From contig OX465282.1 in NCBI GenBank assembly GCA_949987705.1, positions 6,312,501 to 6,376,500 of the forward strand: a stretch of 64,000 nt of DNA. Direction: 5' to 3'. The DNA is from Thereva unica. Its lineage: Eukaryota > Arthropoda > Insecta > Diptera > Therevidae. Under the pieces are notes generated by a model. That model searched no databases. It worked only from the letters and a program-made list of their open reading frames with translations, and was not told where the DNA came from. Position 1 is the first letter of the stretch; each line of letters begins with the position of its first letter. Positions 46,066-57,126 of this stretch are shown in pieces. The position numbers were made by a program, and so were the translations under genes.

Positions 46066-46229
46066 GTAAGTGACCCGATTTCGATAGGCCCCAACGACGT
46101 GATGTTTGAGCCTTTTCTGCTGCTATGCTTTGCAGGGGGGTGGGGCGGTAGGGGGGGGCTATGCCACAGGTGTTTGCAGCTTAACATGTGCATACGATAA
46201 GAATGGGGATGTTTTAAATGGTGCAAAAT

Positions 46230-47330
46230 TTCTGAATAACTTGTAAATTACGTGAGTGGATTGGAATGTACCATAAGTGGGGGTATGTGAGGATGTTTGT
46301 TGTATATAGTTATGTTATTGGCAATCTCCGGGGGAAATATCCTGTGGCAATATTAATTAGAGACCTGAATTCTGTGTGCTTAGATTTTCTAATGTGATTG
46401 GAAAAGTTTAATATTTAATCATTTGGAAGAATTTAAACGTGAGTAGCAATTATTACGGCCAATAAGAGATTAAGTTAAATGGCAATGAAACCATAGTAAT
46501 CAATTTTTTAAAGAGTTGCCTTTATATTACTTTTACATCGACCAGCGACATTCACTACCCATTCCCTAATTTTAACAACGAAAAGGTTTCTGTTAGCATT
46601 TCTAATCGCTCAAACTCTTCTTAATAAGGCCCTGCAAGCTACTAACTGCTACTGTAAGTGGCCAACATGCTCAATGGTAGCACCTTCTCAAGAGTTTCAT
46701 ATGCGACATCTCTTAAATATTAAAGTTCACCAAAAACTTCTAAGCTCCCCACAAAGGTTGTTATCCCAAATAAAAATCACATCCGAGGCCAACCCCACAC
46801 TCCATAAAAAGCTTTAGCCGAGACACAAACCTCCAACTGGACCAGACCCGCCGTAGCGCTACTAGTGTCTCAATAGCAATTAAAAATTTAGATCCACCTT
46901 TATTTTTCAACAAACACCCAACGACAGTTTGTATTCTTACTTTATATATAAGTACACAGACAGATCAATATTAACACCTTCGGAAGCATTTTTTTAAAAC
47001 TGATGTTCACTAACACCTGATCCGAACCTTCAAGTTGAACACCTACCCTCGTGCAGTGTCCTTAGACTGAGTAAATCCGGGGCTTGGATCTCAAACCTTG
47101 CGGCCATAGCATCATCTTGATCTGGCTGCCCGAGGGAATAGTAGATACAACCACAGATTACATTTGCCTAGAGTGACCACCAGAGAGCGCTGGTCCGTCG
47201 AAATACTTTCAAGAAGAGAGGGAAACTGAATGTAGCTTATTGGACGATCTAGCTTTTATTTCGGGTTAATCTGGTTACCACCCACCCAATGGGGTTGGGT
47301 AAGGGGACAAGGTAGGATTCTCAACCCAGT
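46230..47330. other. No gene seen
   Basis: AT-rich with no domain or repeat recognised. Confidence 0.4.
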
Positions 47331-47334
47331 TACT

Positions 47335-47425
47335 ATGAAGCAGCCTGTGGCGCCCGACCCCGTTTTGAAGATGATATTTTGCAGATGCACAACTGGCTGT
47401 GGAGTGCACTGCGGTTGCCGCATCA
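47335..47425 (+). pseudogene. Cysteine-cluster motif scrap
   Basis: A short frame reads PVAPDPVLKMIFCRCTTGC then GVHCGCRIN. The spacing C-x-C-x4-C-x4-C-x-C resembles a Cys-rich motif found at the ends of some mobile-element ORFs in arthropods. It is too short to identify and may be chance. Confidence 0.3.
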
Positions 47426-48365
47426 ATGATGATAAAACCCGGGCACTTTTTTTGTCAAGGGTGACCCGATCAATTGAATGATACCTAATAAATTAAAACA
47501 AATAGTTAAAAATTGACTCGTAGTCCGCATCCAAGCAAACTTCGGCATGGCAAAAATGCAAAAAAAAAATTATTAAACGTACACCCAAACGAAATGAGGG
47601 CTTAATCCAGTCGTTCAAGGAAGCCAAGTTTTTAGTTATCAAACGACTCAATGTCCAACCAATTTCTTTTCAGATCAAAATGACCAAGCAGGTGTCAATC
47701 CGTATAGGAGTTATTAAGGTTTGAGTAGTAATTAAAAACTAAAATAGAAGGTGGTCTGCCAGACACTAGTCGTCGCACAAACCCAGCAGATCTTTGTTTT
47801 CTAGTTTAAAAATGTTCAAACTTTCATTAGATTGTAGAGTAATTCCAAGCTCTTACTCGGCAGATCAAGATTTTTCTTATGGTCGCTGTGAGTACTAAAA
47901 TTTCGAAGACATTTCGTCCTCGTACTCGATAGGCACGTTTTTATACTTGCAATATCATCACTGTGGCTTTAAATTCTTTACGTTCCTTGCTGTTGCCTTT
48001 TGTAAAAAATTTTTGAGTTTACTGATTCTTCTATTTTCCTCATTTCTTCTTCCCAATATGTACTGGCTTTTGTTGCGTTTTGCATGATCTTCTTCGTTCT
48101 TTTCCTTATGGAATATGCTCTGTTTTTATCCGCTGGGTCATTACATTGTTAAGTTTATTTATTCTTAAGCACTACACTACTGCACTACTCTACTCGCAAA
48201 GTTAATCGAAATTGGTCGAAGTCGAGAATGTGTAGGCACTTCGATTCACTTGGTGTAGCTTTATTTCGCTACGGGGACTTTGCATCTTTGGCCGTTTTTG
48301 CCCCTGAGTCAAAGGACTCGCGGTGGTGTGCTGGGCGGCTGAACACCTCGCTAGGTTGAACGATT
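47426..48365. other. No gene seen
   Basis: Nothing beyond short spurious frames. Confidence 0.4.
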
Positions 48366-48778
48366 CACGGGATACAGAAACAAGGTAATGTAAAAGACTG
48401 TATTACCGTAAACGATCACGGGGGGCCCACTGTCCATATAAAATCGAAGCTGTTGTTGTTTCTGCATTAGGGCTGACGTCACAAGGAGCCCATTTTTTTA
48501 TGGTATTTGAAGCTGTCGCTTCTTTTACATTATTTCCTGTATTTGTATACCGTGGAACGACTGTGTAGTCACGCACATCGGACAACGGTATACGGAAACA
48601 AAGTAATTTAAAACAGACTGCCAGCTTCGAATATCGTAAAAAAAAGTCCCATAATGGCGTCAGCACTAATGTAGAAACAATAACAACAGTTTCGATTTTA
48701 TATAGAAAGGGGTCACCATGTGACTTCAGCGCTAAAATGACATTTCTTTTTTACATTGCCTTGTTTCTGTATACCGTG
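48366..48778. mobile_element. Palindromic MITE, 413 bp
   Basis: Ends are CACGGGATACAGAAACAAGG at 48366 and the complement of CACGGTATACAGAAACAAGG at 48778. Almost the whole element folds on itself. The outer arms run 48366-48485 against 48655-48778 (sharing ATATAAAATCGAA and GTTTCTRCATTAG). The inner arms run 48488-48556 against 48588-48653, whose ends are again GGTATACGGAAACAAAGTAA. It looks like one copy turned back on another, with about 30 nt at the centre. No coding capacity and no clear target duplication. Confidence 0.85.
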
Positions 48779-48959
48779 CTTCGGACTTAGATCAATTTCG
48801 ATAAAAACTTCGCCAAAGCAACTTCGTGAGTAATGGAGTGCAGGCTTTACATTTAGTAGGTTCTTAAATATATTCACATATATTCATATTTGTTTTAATT
48901 TTAGCACCTTTATTTTGCGTCTCTGTTTCCTCTTCTTGTTTTTATTTACCCCGTGAACC

Positions 48960-49345
48960 TAGTCATAGTTCAACCCTGGTTCAACCCAGTCTTAAAAGGG
49001 GTCGAGTTGAAACTGGGTCCACTCAATCCAACTCATCTCTCCTACCAGGGTCTAGTTGATTTTTCGCCTCATATACACTGGTTGAGTTGTAATTGGGTTT
49101 TAGTGTCATTTCTTTTGTTTGTTTACCATCCGTGAAGTTCGCCTTTGGCGTTAGTTTTATCTTCGGTGTTTCTGCTTGCACAGGAATACAAAATTATTTC
49201 GTTCTGAGTTTTTATATATGTATATGAGAATTTCCCACAAAAATTTGAGATCATGTTTTCATTTCAGTTCAACTCTATTTCAACTCAACATTATATACGG
49301 TGGTCGAAATTTCAACTCAACCTCAACTCAACTTTTCAAACTAGT
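48960..49345. repeat. Clustered TTCAACYCA / TGAGTTGAA motifs
   Basis: Around 49000-49110 GTTCAACCCAG, GAGTTGAAACTGGG and GGTTGAGTTG alternate. Around 49263-49340 TTTCAACTCAAC recurs at least four times. This could be the two ends of a small MITE, but borders are unclear. Confidence 0.4.
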
Positions 49346-49659
49346 ATTAACGGAGTACTTGTAGATATCTTTGCCCTAAGTTTCCCAAGTTTCTGTCCTG
49401 TCCGAGGGTGTGTCGAAGGTTTTATAGCAAGAACTTAATGCCTGAAGGAGTTGCTAGCCCTTCGCTGGAAACCCTGCATATAGTTGGTTACCGATTTGAT
49501 ACGATGTAAAAAAAATTGGGTCTCCGGGGAAAAAACTAAATGTCACCCAAATGCCCGGGGTTTTTCTGGTTTTTTTTCGGCCTCGGCAATTTAGGTGATG
49601 GCAGCCCTAAATTTGGGTGATCACGTTAAGATCATACCGATATTTTCGCCCACAGAGAT

Positions 49660-50511
49660 AGTTAAATGATAAAAAAATTATTGATTAACGAAAGATTAAT
49701 TAAAAAACACAATTTTGAATTTTTTTAAACAAATTTTTTTTTTTCATTTTTATTTTCTTAATAAACATTTTGACTTTTCATTTTTGATGTTAATCCATAA
49801 TTTTTCAATTTCTTCATATTTCATTTTTTTTTTGTTATTTTCTTTTTTTTTGCTTAGCATCAATAAATTATTGCCTCAACACATAAATATTTTTAAAACT
49901 GTTTTGAAATTTCCTTTTTTCATATTTTTCAAAAAATTTTGTGGTTATTTTTTTGGTTTTTTTTGGTATTTGCAAAGACTTCATCAAAAAGTTTTTGAGA
50001 ATTTCCATATTGTTTTTTGTTTTTATACACATGTTTTTTGGAAAAAACAAAATTATTTTTTTTTGGTTTTTCATTTTATTTATTATTATTTTTTTGGTAT
50101 TGCTAAATTGTTTTTGTATAGTTTTTAGTAGTTGTTAAAAATCGTATAATAAAGAAGCAATTTTTCATTTGTTTTTTTTTTTTTTGGGTTTTTTGTTTTT
50201 GTTTTAAGATTAGAAAAAATGTTTTACAAATATTATTTTATTTTTTGTTTTTTTAATAATTTTGAAAAATTCTTGTTGGTTGTTTTTGTCTGATTGATTT
50301 TGGAATTATTGTTTCAAGTTTAAGTTTTTTTGTTTTGTATTATTATTATTTTGTCTGTTAATAATATTAGTTTGTTTTTTTTGGATATTTAAGTTTTTTT
50401 TAGTTTTTTCGAAAGGGGTTTTATTTTTGTTTAAACACAAATTCTTTAACACATTTTTTATTACATATTTGTATTCTTTTGCGAACTGTGTAGTTTTTTT
50501 TTTTTAGAAAT
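49660..50511. repeat. T-strand-biased low-complexity tract, part 1
   Basis: Dominated by T-runs (TTTTTTGTTTTTT patterns) with very little C. It resumes at 53094-53556 and 56001-56460 after two transposon insertions, so it was once one tract. The frame at 49715-50128 is a compositional artefact rich in Phe. Confidence 0.85.
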
Positions 50512-50519
50512 TATAATAT
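50512..50519. repeat. hAT target duplication, left
   Basis: TATAATAT, identical to 53086-53093. Confidence 0.9.
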
Positions 50520-50884
50520 TAGAGATGCGCCGAATATGGGTTCGACCGTATACGAATATTCGGCAGGAATATTCGGTCAAAAATGTACCGAACCTAACAT
50601 TCGGCCGAATTATTCGGTTCAGTTTTACGCATTAAACAGGTTCATATAGGTCAGCGAAGTGTTCTGCAAGTAACAGCATTCGCCCACTCCTCCAGCACTT
50701 CGCGCTATCTCGGCTCGTTCACTCTTGTATTGCAATTTCTCTCCTGATAGAGTAGTTATCGCCAAAAATTAAGGGACTAAAACAAGAATATGGGGAAATT
50801 ACAATTCCATACATGAGTCGACTAATTTGAAATCCCAGTTTCAAACTGGTTTCCCTAGTATCACACTCACACCAGCTTATAGCC

Positions 50885-51530
50885 ATAGGCCCCTGTGCTG
50901 AAAGTCGTATTTGCTGTCATATGAAGGGAAGCTAATACAGCGGTGTGCTGATAGTCGATTCTTGTCGTGTAAAATCTGCCGACATAAACGACAGCTTATT
51001 TGGTGTGCTGACAGTCGTTTTTATTGTCGTTTTGTTGTCACTTTTGGTCGGGCTGTTTGTGTTAGTGACAATGTAGGAAAATTTGAAAGAAAATACATAT
51101 TTGTTATTTTGGAGGGATTAATTTTATGTTTTTAATAATTTCAGAATAAAAATTACAAATAGAAAACAATTCGAAACATAAATTCGAATTTTAGAGGGCA
51201 GAGATATGCTGACAAATTACACAAATGTTTGGGAAGAAATAATAACATAAAATTTTTATTTCTTCGCGTTTGTTATCTTCATCTTCCGAACTACTAAACC
51301 ACAATAAGAATTTAACTAAAAATGTTTATTCCTCACGAAACACAAAAACTTAGCATATACACTCTTAGACCCCTGTGCTGACAGTCGTAATTTTACTGAA
51401 ACGACAATTTCTGCAACTCAAACGACTTGTCACACCACCCGACTCTCAGCACACCAACTAAAAAACGAGACGACATCGACATCTCCATGCCACTGTCATA
51501 AGACGTGACTTTCGGCACAGGGGCCATAAT
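50885..51530. repeat. Inverted copies of a TGTGCTGAcAGTCG motif
   Basis: AGGCCCCTGTGCTGAAAGTCG at 50888 is followed by GGTGTGCTGATAGTCG and GGTGTGCTGACAGTCG. The complementary forms (CGACTCTCAGCACACC and ACTTTCGGCACAGGGGCC) occur at 51435-51530, and a direct CCCCTGTGCTGACAGTCG at 51371. This subfamily structure may be an earlier nested element (50888-51526). Confidence 0.65.
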
Positions 51531-51962
51531 GAAACCTTTGTCCACACACAAGCGCAACTGATTTTTGATTAATCGGTGTTCTGTGCTCACGAAGATTTTG
51601 TTGAATAAGCTTTGACACGTACAAATGCATAACGCAACTGAAACTGGTGGCCTTTCCAAGTGTACAATCGTTGCATTCGGTGATAGACAATATAGAAGTG
51701 TGTTTATTCGAATGCATTAATCTGCAACGAAAATGTCGGTCTACTTTGCACTTTTTCTGTATTGCCACATTCGACATAGCACAAACACCAACATACACTC
51801 GTTACTTAGATTTTTGGGTTATGTTTAAAATCCGGAATGGAATGCAACTACACACTGAGATGTTGAAGCTCGCCGCATATTGTGGAACCGTTGAATGAAA
51901 CGCAGGTACGCTACGTCTGTCACCAGTTTGATATTGCTTCCCACCGGCAAGAACAGTCGCTA

Positions 51963-52753
51963 CAGGGCCGGCGCCTGGGCGTTTTGCGCCAGTTGCACAA
52001 TGCCATATTGCGCCCCATTAGCTCTTCATTTTTTAAACGCAGTGAAGGACAATGGAAAAAGACCCAAACATTCGGTGGATGGGAGGAATAATTTTCATAG
52101 TTTGCGTACCACAGCGACTGTTTCACCGAAATATATATCCTTCTGCTTCCACGGTGGTGTTTTTCCTCGCAACACAAGACTAGCCCTTTCGGCTCATCCT
52201 CACTGTCTACAGCGCTTATTTTCACGCACATATCAGTTTAGAAATTGGTTCTTTTCGAGATTAACTCGACTGTGGAATAACCTCCCACGGTCAGTATTCC
52301 CGAACTCCTGCAACATCCAAGAGCTCGCAAGGGTTATCTCGATCTCCTCATGCACTCCAGACTCCCTTTAATCTGTCTTATGCTTCTCTATCCTCCGAGC
52401 TAAGCTTGCTACCAGACATCTGACCATGACGTGTACGACATGACGGACTGGTAGTACAAACGGTGACACCTGAGCTTAGACTTACGCAAAAAAAGCAATT
52501 TTATGAAAATTAATATAACAATAAAATTTAGTAAAGCGTGGTGTATACAGGATGTATTTGCTAATTTTACAAAGCGGCCGGGTGGTTTTGGTTAGAAGAA
52601 AAAAATTGTAGGGGTGGGTGGGAGGGTCCATAGAATTTTTTGTTAGAATTTTACAGATCACCTTTTTTTTAAACCTTAATTTCTGAAATTGCACCCCGTC
52701 AAATTGCGCCCGGTGCAAGTGCACCATTGGCACCTATGAAAGCGCCGCCCCTG
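51963..52753. mobile_element. Possible nested hAT-like insertion with CAGGG ends
   Basis: Left end CAGGGCCGGCGCCTGGGCG and right end (complement) CAGGGGCGGCGC. Both continue into GCGCC/TTGCACC-rich sequence. An 8-bp duplication was not found, so borders are tentative. It encloses the LINE 3' fragment. Confidence 0.5.
52150..52490 (+). pseudogene. LINE 3' end (same family as the intact LINE)
   Basis: The plus strand reads FPRNTRLALSAHPHCLQRL, then NWFFSRLTRLWNNLPRSVF and NSCNIQELARVISI, matching the last ~60 residues of the 989-aa ORF. The matching 3' UTR follows (CATGACGTG, ACATGACGGACTGGTAGTAC, CTGAGCTTAG) and ends in a short A-run at 52487-52493. It is a heavily 5'-truncated insertion. Confidence 0.85.
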
Positions 52754-53093
52754 GGCGCACGCAAGCAGTTGCAAACTAGTTTCAAATCGGTCTTGTTTCT
52801 GTCGACTAGTTTGTGGACTCTCAATTATTTTATTTTGTGTAATTATTGATTTTTTGAATAAATATGGTTACACAAAGAAGTGTTTGTTTCATTTACAAAT
52901 ACTACCTATCTACGGTTCCAGAATAAAGCCTCTTTAATATAGGTAACTTTTAAAATAATACCTACTATTTAAATATTCGGTAATAAATCGGCAAACTAAC
53001 CGAATATTCGACCGAATATGAATATTAAAAAATACGCCGAATATACCAAATACGAATATTCGGCCGAACATTCGGCGCATCTCTATATAATAT

Positions 53094-53556
53094 ACACTAG
53101 CTGATTTTTTTTATTTTTGGAAGAAAATATTTTTGTTTGTTTTTTTTTTTTTTTAATTTATTTTTTAAAAAAAAAATCACAATTTTTGTTATACAAAAAC
53201 AACAAAACAAAAATAAAAGCTAATATTTAACAGATTTTAATTCAACAATTTAATTTAATCATTTTTTCTATTTATTTATTTTTTAACCATATGTATGTTT
53301 TTTTTTTGATTTATTTTTGTTTTTTGAAAACTCAATAAAAATAATGAACAAAATTTTAAATGTTTTTTTACAATGTTTTTTATTTTTTTTTTTTAATAAA
53401 AATCGTTTCACTCTTCTGATATGAGTTATTTTTTTTAAATTTTATTTTGTGTTCCTTAAAAAACTTTTATTTATTTATTTATTTATATTTTCAATTTTTT
53501 TTTGTTTTTGATGTCTACTCTTACAATAATTTTCATTTTTTGTATGTTTTTCTTGA
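53094..53556. repeat. T-strand-biased tract, part 2
   Basis: Continuation of the tract at 49660-50511 between the hAT-type and Mutator-like elements. Its last nine bases (53548-53556, TTTTCTTGA) match 56001-56009 (TTTTATTGA) at eight of nine positions. Confidence 0.85.
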
Positions 53557-53763
53557 GGAAGTGTCTTATCGGACGCAGAGTCGACGAGAGTCGACGACAG
53601 AGTTGACGAGAGTAGACGAGAGTCAACAACAGAGTTGACGAGAGTCGACCAAGTTGACGACAGAGTTGACCGAGTTGACGACAGAGTCGACCGAGTAGAC
53701 GAAAGAGTCAGCCAAGTATACGTACGAGACACCTTTTTTTATAAGTCGAATGAGCCTTTTGGT
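53557..53763 (+). repeat. MULE terminal inverted repeat, left
   Basis: After GGAAGTGTCTTATCGGACGC come about eight to nine degenerate GAGT(T/C)GACGAC-type units, then TTTTTTATAAGTCGAATGAG and CCTTTTGG. It is complementary in order to 55815-56000, with different unit numbers in the two arms. Confidence 0.9.
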
Positions 53764-53993
53764 CCACTCTGAGTGTAATAAGAAATTACAAGTGGTTGAG
53801 ACCGTGGACTGCAAAAACATAATCAATTAATTTGTGCACAATAATTTTGTGCGAGACTGTTTTCTAACAGGCAAAATTGAAATAAAAAAATAGTAAATAT
53901 TTAGTAACAAATAATGACCCGAAAAATATTTTTTCCGCTGTTAGGTTATTTATGATTTGAATTCGAAATTCACGCGCCAATCAGCAGAGGGCG

Positions 53994-55814
53994 CTACCTG
54001 TCGGAGTATCGTTTGAGCGCAACCAACTGGGCTGTCGCAAAAGAACTGAATTTCCCATAAGTTTCAAATTTATTATTTGAAAACTTACAAGCGTAAGTTG
54101 AAGTGCACAACGAAAGTTGGTTCAACAGTTTTTGAACTGTGTTCATTGTTTGCGGTAAGTACTTTCTGTTTATTCTAAATCTTCCTTCCAAGCACTTGTT
54201 TACATCATTTTTTAGGTTATGTTCTGCCACTGGAATATAATTTTCCATAATTATTTTAACAATAGGTTCTTTTAATTCCTCTTGGTTTTCCTAAAATTGT
54301 AACTGGCGCTGGCGATACAATTTTTGATTCGTCGATTGCAACAAGTTTAGTCTCGATAGTACAATTAATTGTTCTTATCAATTGCACATTGTTTCCATTA
54401 CGCCAATGAGCATCGATGTTTTTTTAACAATCTTAACTTTGCATTGTCAAAGACTGTTTTGTTGTTCATAATTCGATCTTTCAAATCCATCATCGATTTT
54501 CGCCTGTTCTCAATAGTCAAATCTTTGAAAGACATAGTATTTGGTCGTTTGTTGCATTCGACAAGATCGACATTTTCATCCCAAAGCAATTCCAAACTCT
54601 CAAACAATCGTCGTTTTTGTTCAAAGTTCGATTTTGCGAACGCAGATGCGACTTCAACAAGATTTTCGTTCGACTTATCATTTGGAGTTTTGCCGGATTT
54701 GGCGTTTGATAAACAAACTTTAAGAATCGGTACGCTTGTCGACAATATTTATGTGTCCATCTTTTGGAACATAAATTGATGCCGAACAAAGGTAAACCCA
54801 AAACATGTCTCAATGCAAATATGTGACGACAAGGCAAAAATCAGCTTTTGTTGATACAACAACTGCATTTGCTTATCGTGCATGAATATGAAACATCTTT
54901 TTTGTGAAACATGCCGACTCGATTGTCATAATCGATGTCAGGATTGTAAAAGTTCGACTTTTTGTTCATCTCACTTACAACTTGTTTGTAACTGATCTCC
55001 GTCAATGCTTTTCGGTAGGAGTTTTGGTCTTCATTTGGACGTGGGTGAGAAGGATTCTTTGATTCGACAGCCAAAGACTTGTCAAAGAACACCTGTTTCT
55101 GATGATTGAGATAGTCATGGAAATTTTCTGAAAAAAATATAAAATAATTTAAAATCTAAATAATTTAGATTAGTTTTTTTGAATATCAACTTATGAAAAT
55201 TCCCACAATACTTCTGATTTTATTTACCCAGAAGGTCCAACAGTTACGAAAGAGTTGAACACCATTTTTTAATTTTGGCGTTGCTTGATTCTGTTCCATT
55301 ATTTGTCCGATGATGCAAATTTCCTTTCGAGTCCATGCCATACTTCGTCCACTCGTCTTTAGTAAGGTGCCAGTTTTTCTCGAAGTATTCGCGCATGCTT
55401 TCCGGAGCTTTCTTGTTGAAGTCTACATAATGCCTTGTGTACTCCTCTTCTGAGAACGAGGCCCCCATTGCGAAAATCAGTGTTTTCGCGATCTCTACTT
55501 CCTCGGCAGTTATGGACATTTTTGAGGCAGTCACTTCGCGGAGGATCGTGTGCTTGGTGTGGTAAGTACTGGGACTCCAATAAACATCTCTTTTATATAG
55601 GTTTCCGTTGGCCTGGTGCCTTGTCGCCCATGAAGCAATTAAATTTACTGATGACTTTCGGATGTTCCTCTTTAAAACATCTCATGATCCAAGTTAGGAT
55701 GGGGCATACTTCACTCACGACCAAAACAGCAGCACCAATTTGTGTGTTCCTAAACGAATCCGTAACTGATAAGATTATCAGAATTAGATTGTTCAGTAAA
55801 AGTTTGTAGGTGGC
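53994..55814 (-). pseudogene. Mutator-like transposase with SWIM zinc finger, broken
   Basis: Minus strand. From 55800 it gives FRNTQIGAAVLVVSEVCPIL and HPKVISKFNCFMGDKA, where the Asp should be the second catalytic residue of the MULE DDE domain. A frameshift is followed by an ILREVTASKMSIT-type helical segment (55244-55534), MREYFEKNWHLTKDEWTKYG and TNNGTESSNAKIKKW, typical of SWIM-type MULE transposases before the finger. The SWIM finger follows across a stop: CSCC near 54855 and PCRHIFALRH near 54830 (C-x-C ... C-x-H). KSNFEQKRRLFESLELLWDE and further charged helices form the C-terminus. At least three frameshifts and one stop inactivate it. The N-terminal DNA-binding part is not seen. 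Confidence 0.85.
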
Positions 55815-56000
55815 ACCAAAAGGCTAATTCGACTTATAAAAAAAGATGTCACGTACATACACTTGCCTGACTCTTTCGTCAACTCGGTCGAATCTGTCGT
55901 TAACTCGGTCGACTCTGTCGTCAACTCGGTCGAATCTGTCGTCAACTCGGTCGACTCTCGTCAACTCTGTCGTCGACTCTGCGTACGATAAGACACTTCC
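55815..56000 (-). repeat. MULE terminal inverted repeat, right
   Basis: Complement of the left arm: GGAAGTGTCTTATCGTACGC, then GACAGAGTTGACGAGAGTCG-type units, and the inner TATAAGTCGAATTAGCC. Differences between arms show some age. Confidence 0.9.
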
Positions 56001-56009
56001 TTTTATTGA

Positions 56010-56460
56010 TATCATCATTTCAGAAATGTTTTGTTTTGTTTACTTATTTTCCCGCCTTTTACATTTTTATATTTATTTATATTTATTTTTATTTTCGATT
56101 TCATTTTTTTTTTATTTTTTTTTTATTTATTTTGTTTGTCTGTCTAGATTTTTACTACTTAAGTGTATATGTTCTTCTTAGAATTTAATAAATTGAACTA
56201 AGAAAAAAAAAGTTTTTTTTGTGTTTTTTAATAAATAAAAAACTTAAATATTTTATTTTATTTTTTGCTACACATTTCCCTTTTTTTTCATCATTATTAA
56301 CAAAATAAATGAGAGTTTTGTTTTTGTTTGTTGTTTCAATTATTACGAATTTTTTTATGGACTAAATTAATATTTATATCTTAAGATTTTATCATTATTT
56401 TTTTTTTTTTGGTTTTTCATTTATTTTTTAAATTATATTTAATACATTATTTTTAAGCTA
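56010..56460. repeat. T-strand-biased tract, part 3
   Basis: Resumes the tract after the Mutator-like insertion; frames such as 55846-56181 are compositional artefacts. Confidence 0.8.
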
Positions 56461-56779
56461 TGGAATGTACTTTAGCTGATAAGCAATTATGTAAAACGAA
56501 GACCACAGGTTTTGGGCAGCATTCCATATCAAGTTCCTAGGGGGAAAAAGATTATATTTTAGTTTAGATATATTTATTAGTAAAAATAAATTATAGTAGA
56601 TAATAAATTGCACTTAAAAAACAAAGAAAATAACATAAGAATCTTAAAACAAATCGCTTTGCATTTTCGATAAACAAAAATCGCCTTCAGCAGCAGGTAA
56701 TTCACAGATCGTAGCAAACCAGCTCCTGTTATTTTGGACATTGCAAATTCGACATTGCACTTTCGTAAAATCGACTAAA

Positions 56780-56847
56780 ATTATCCCAAGGGGTATCCCT
56801 TTGCATAATTTCCGGTATTGGGAAATTTCTGGAGCGGCCCTTTTTTA
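56780..56847 (-). repeat. Dispersed satellite-like repeat, inverted copy 2, part a
   Basis: Read on the minus strand: AAAAAAGGGCCGCTCCAGAA, CCGGAAATTATGCAAAGGG, ATACCCCTTGGGATAATTTT. It shows the uninterrupted GATACCCCTTGG site used by the RTE element at 17.1 kb. Confidence 0.85.
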
Positions 56848-57126
56848 ACCGACTTCAAAAAAAGAGGAGGTTACTCAATTCGACGTGTAGGTATTTTGTG
56901 GTCCTGTTCACGCATAACTTTGTAACCCAATAACTTTTTTGCTTTTTTTTGGTTCATTTGAAGGGGGAGCTTCCCACGGTGGTCCCGTTAAATTTTTTCT
57001 AAATTCTGATAACGGAGTTCGAAGTTAGGCAGAAAAAACTGTTAAAATTCAACCTGTTAAAGTTCAACCTAAACATTTCATGGGCACCGAACAAATTACT
57101 TTATTGTTGTAAATCTGGCAGCAGGC

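Larger units (their letters stand above)
50520..53085. mobile_element. hAT-type transposon, 2566 bp, non-autonomous
   Basis: Ends are TAGAGATGCGCCGAATATG and the complement of TAGAGATGCGCCGAATGTTC, followed inward by repeated CGAATATTCGG-type sequence. A perfect TATAATAT duplication flanks it. TAGAGATG ends and 8-bp duplications are typical of hAT elements. No transposase is recognisable. Inside lie short inverted CTGACAGTCGT-type repeats near 50890-51035 and 51361-51525, a second insertion with CAGGG ends (51963-52753), and within that a LINE 3' end. Confidence 0.9.
53557..56000. mobile_element. Mutator-like transposon (MULE), 2444 bp
   Basis: Long terminal inverted repeats begin GGAAGTGTCTTATCG and span about 53557-53763 and 55815-56000. 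Most of each is a tandem array of ~20-bp GAGTTGACGACAGAGTCGACC-like units. A 9-bp near-perfect duplication (8 of 9) flanks it, the size usual for Mutator-like elements. It carries a broken minus-strand transposase (53994-55814) and sits in the T-rich tract. Confidence 0.9.

Noticed and set aside
49715..50138. 137- and 65-residue Phe-rich frames resembling membrane proteins
   Set aside because: They arise from T-runs in a T-biased tract; every frame there is rich in Phe and there is no start context or conserved motif.
55846..56188. Plus-strand frames over the MULE right end
   Set aside because: They read the tandem units of the inverted repeat and the following T-rich tract; the regular Ser-Thr repeats reflect DNA repeats, not a protein.
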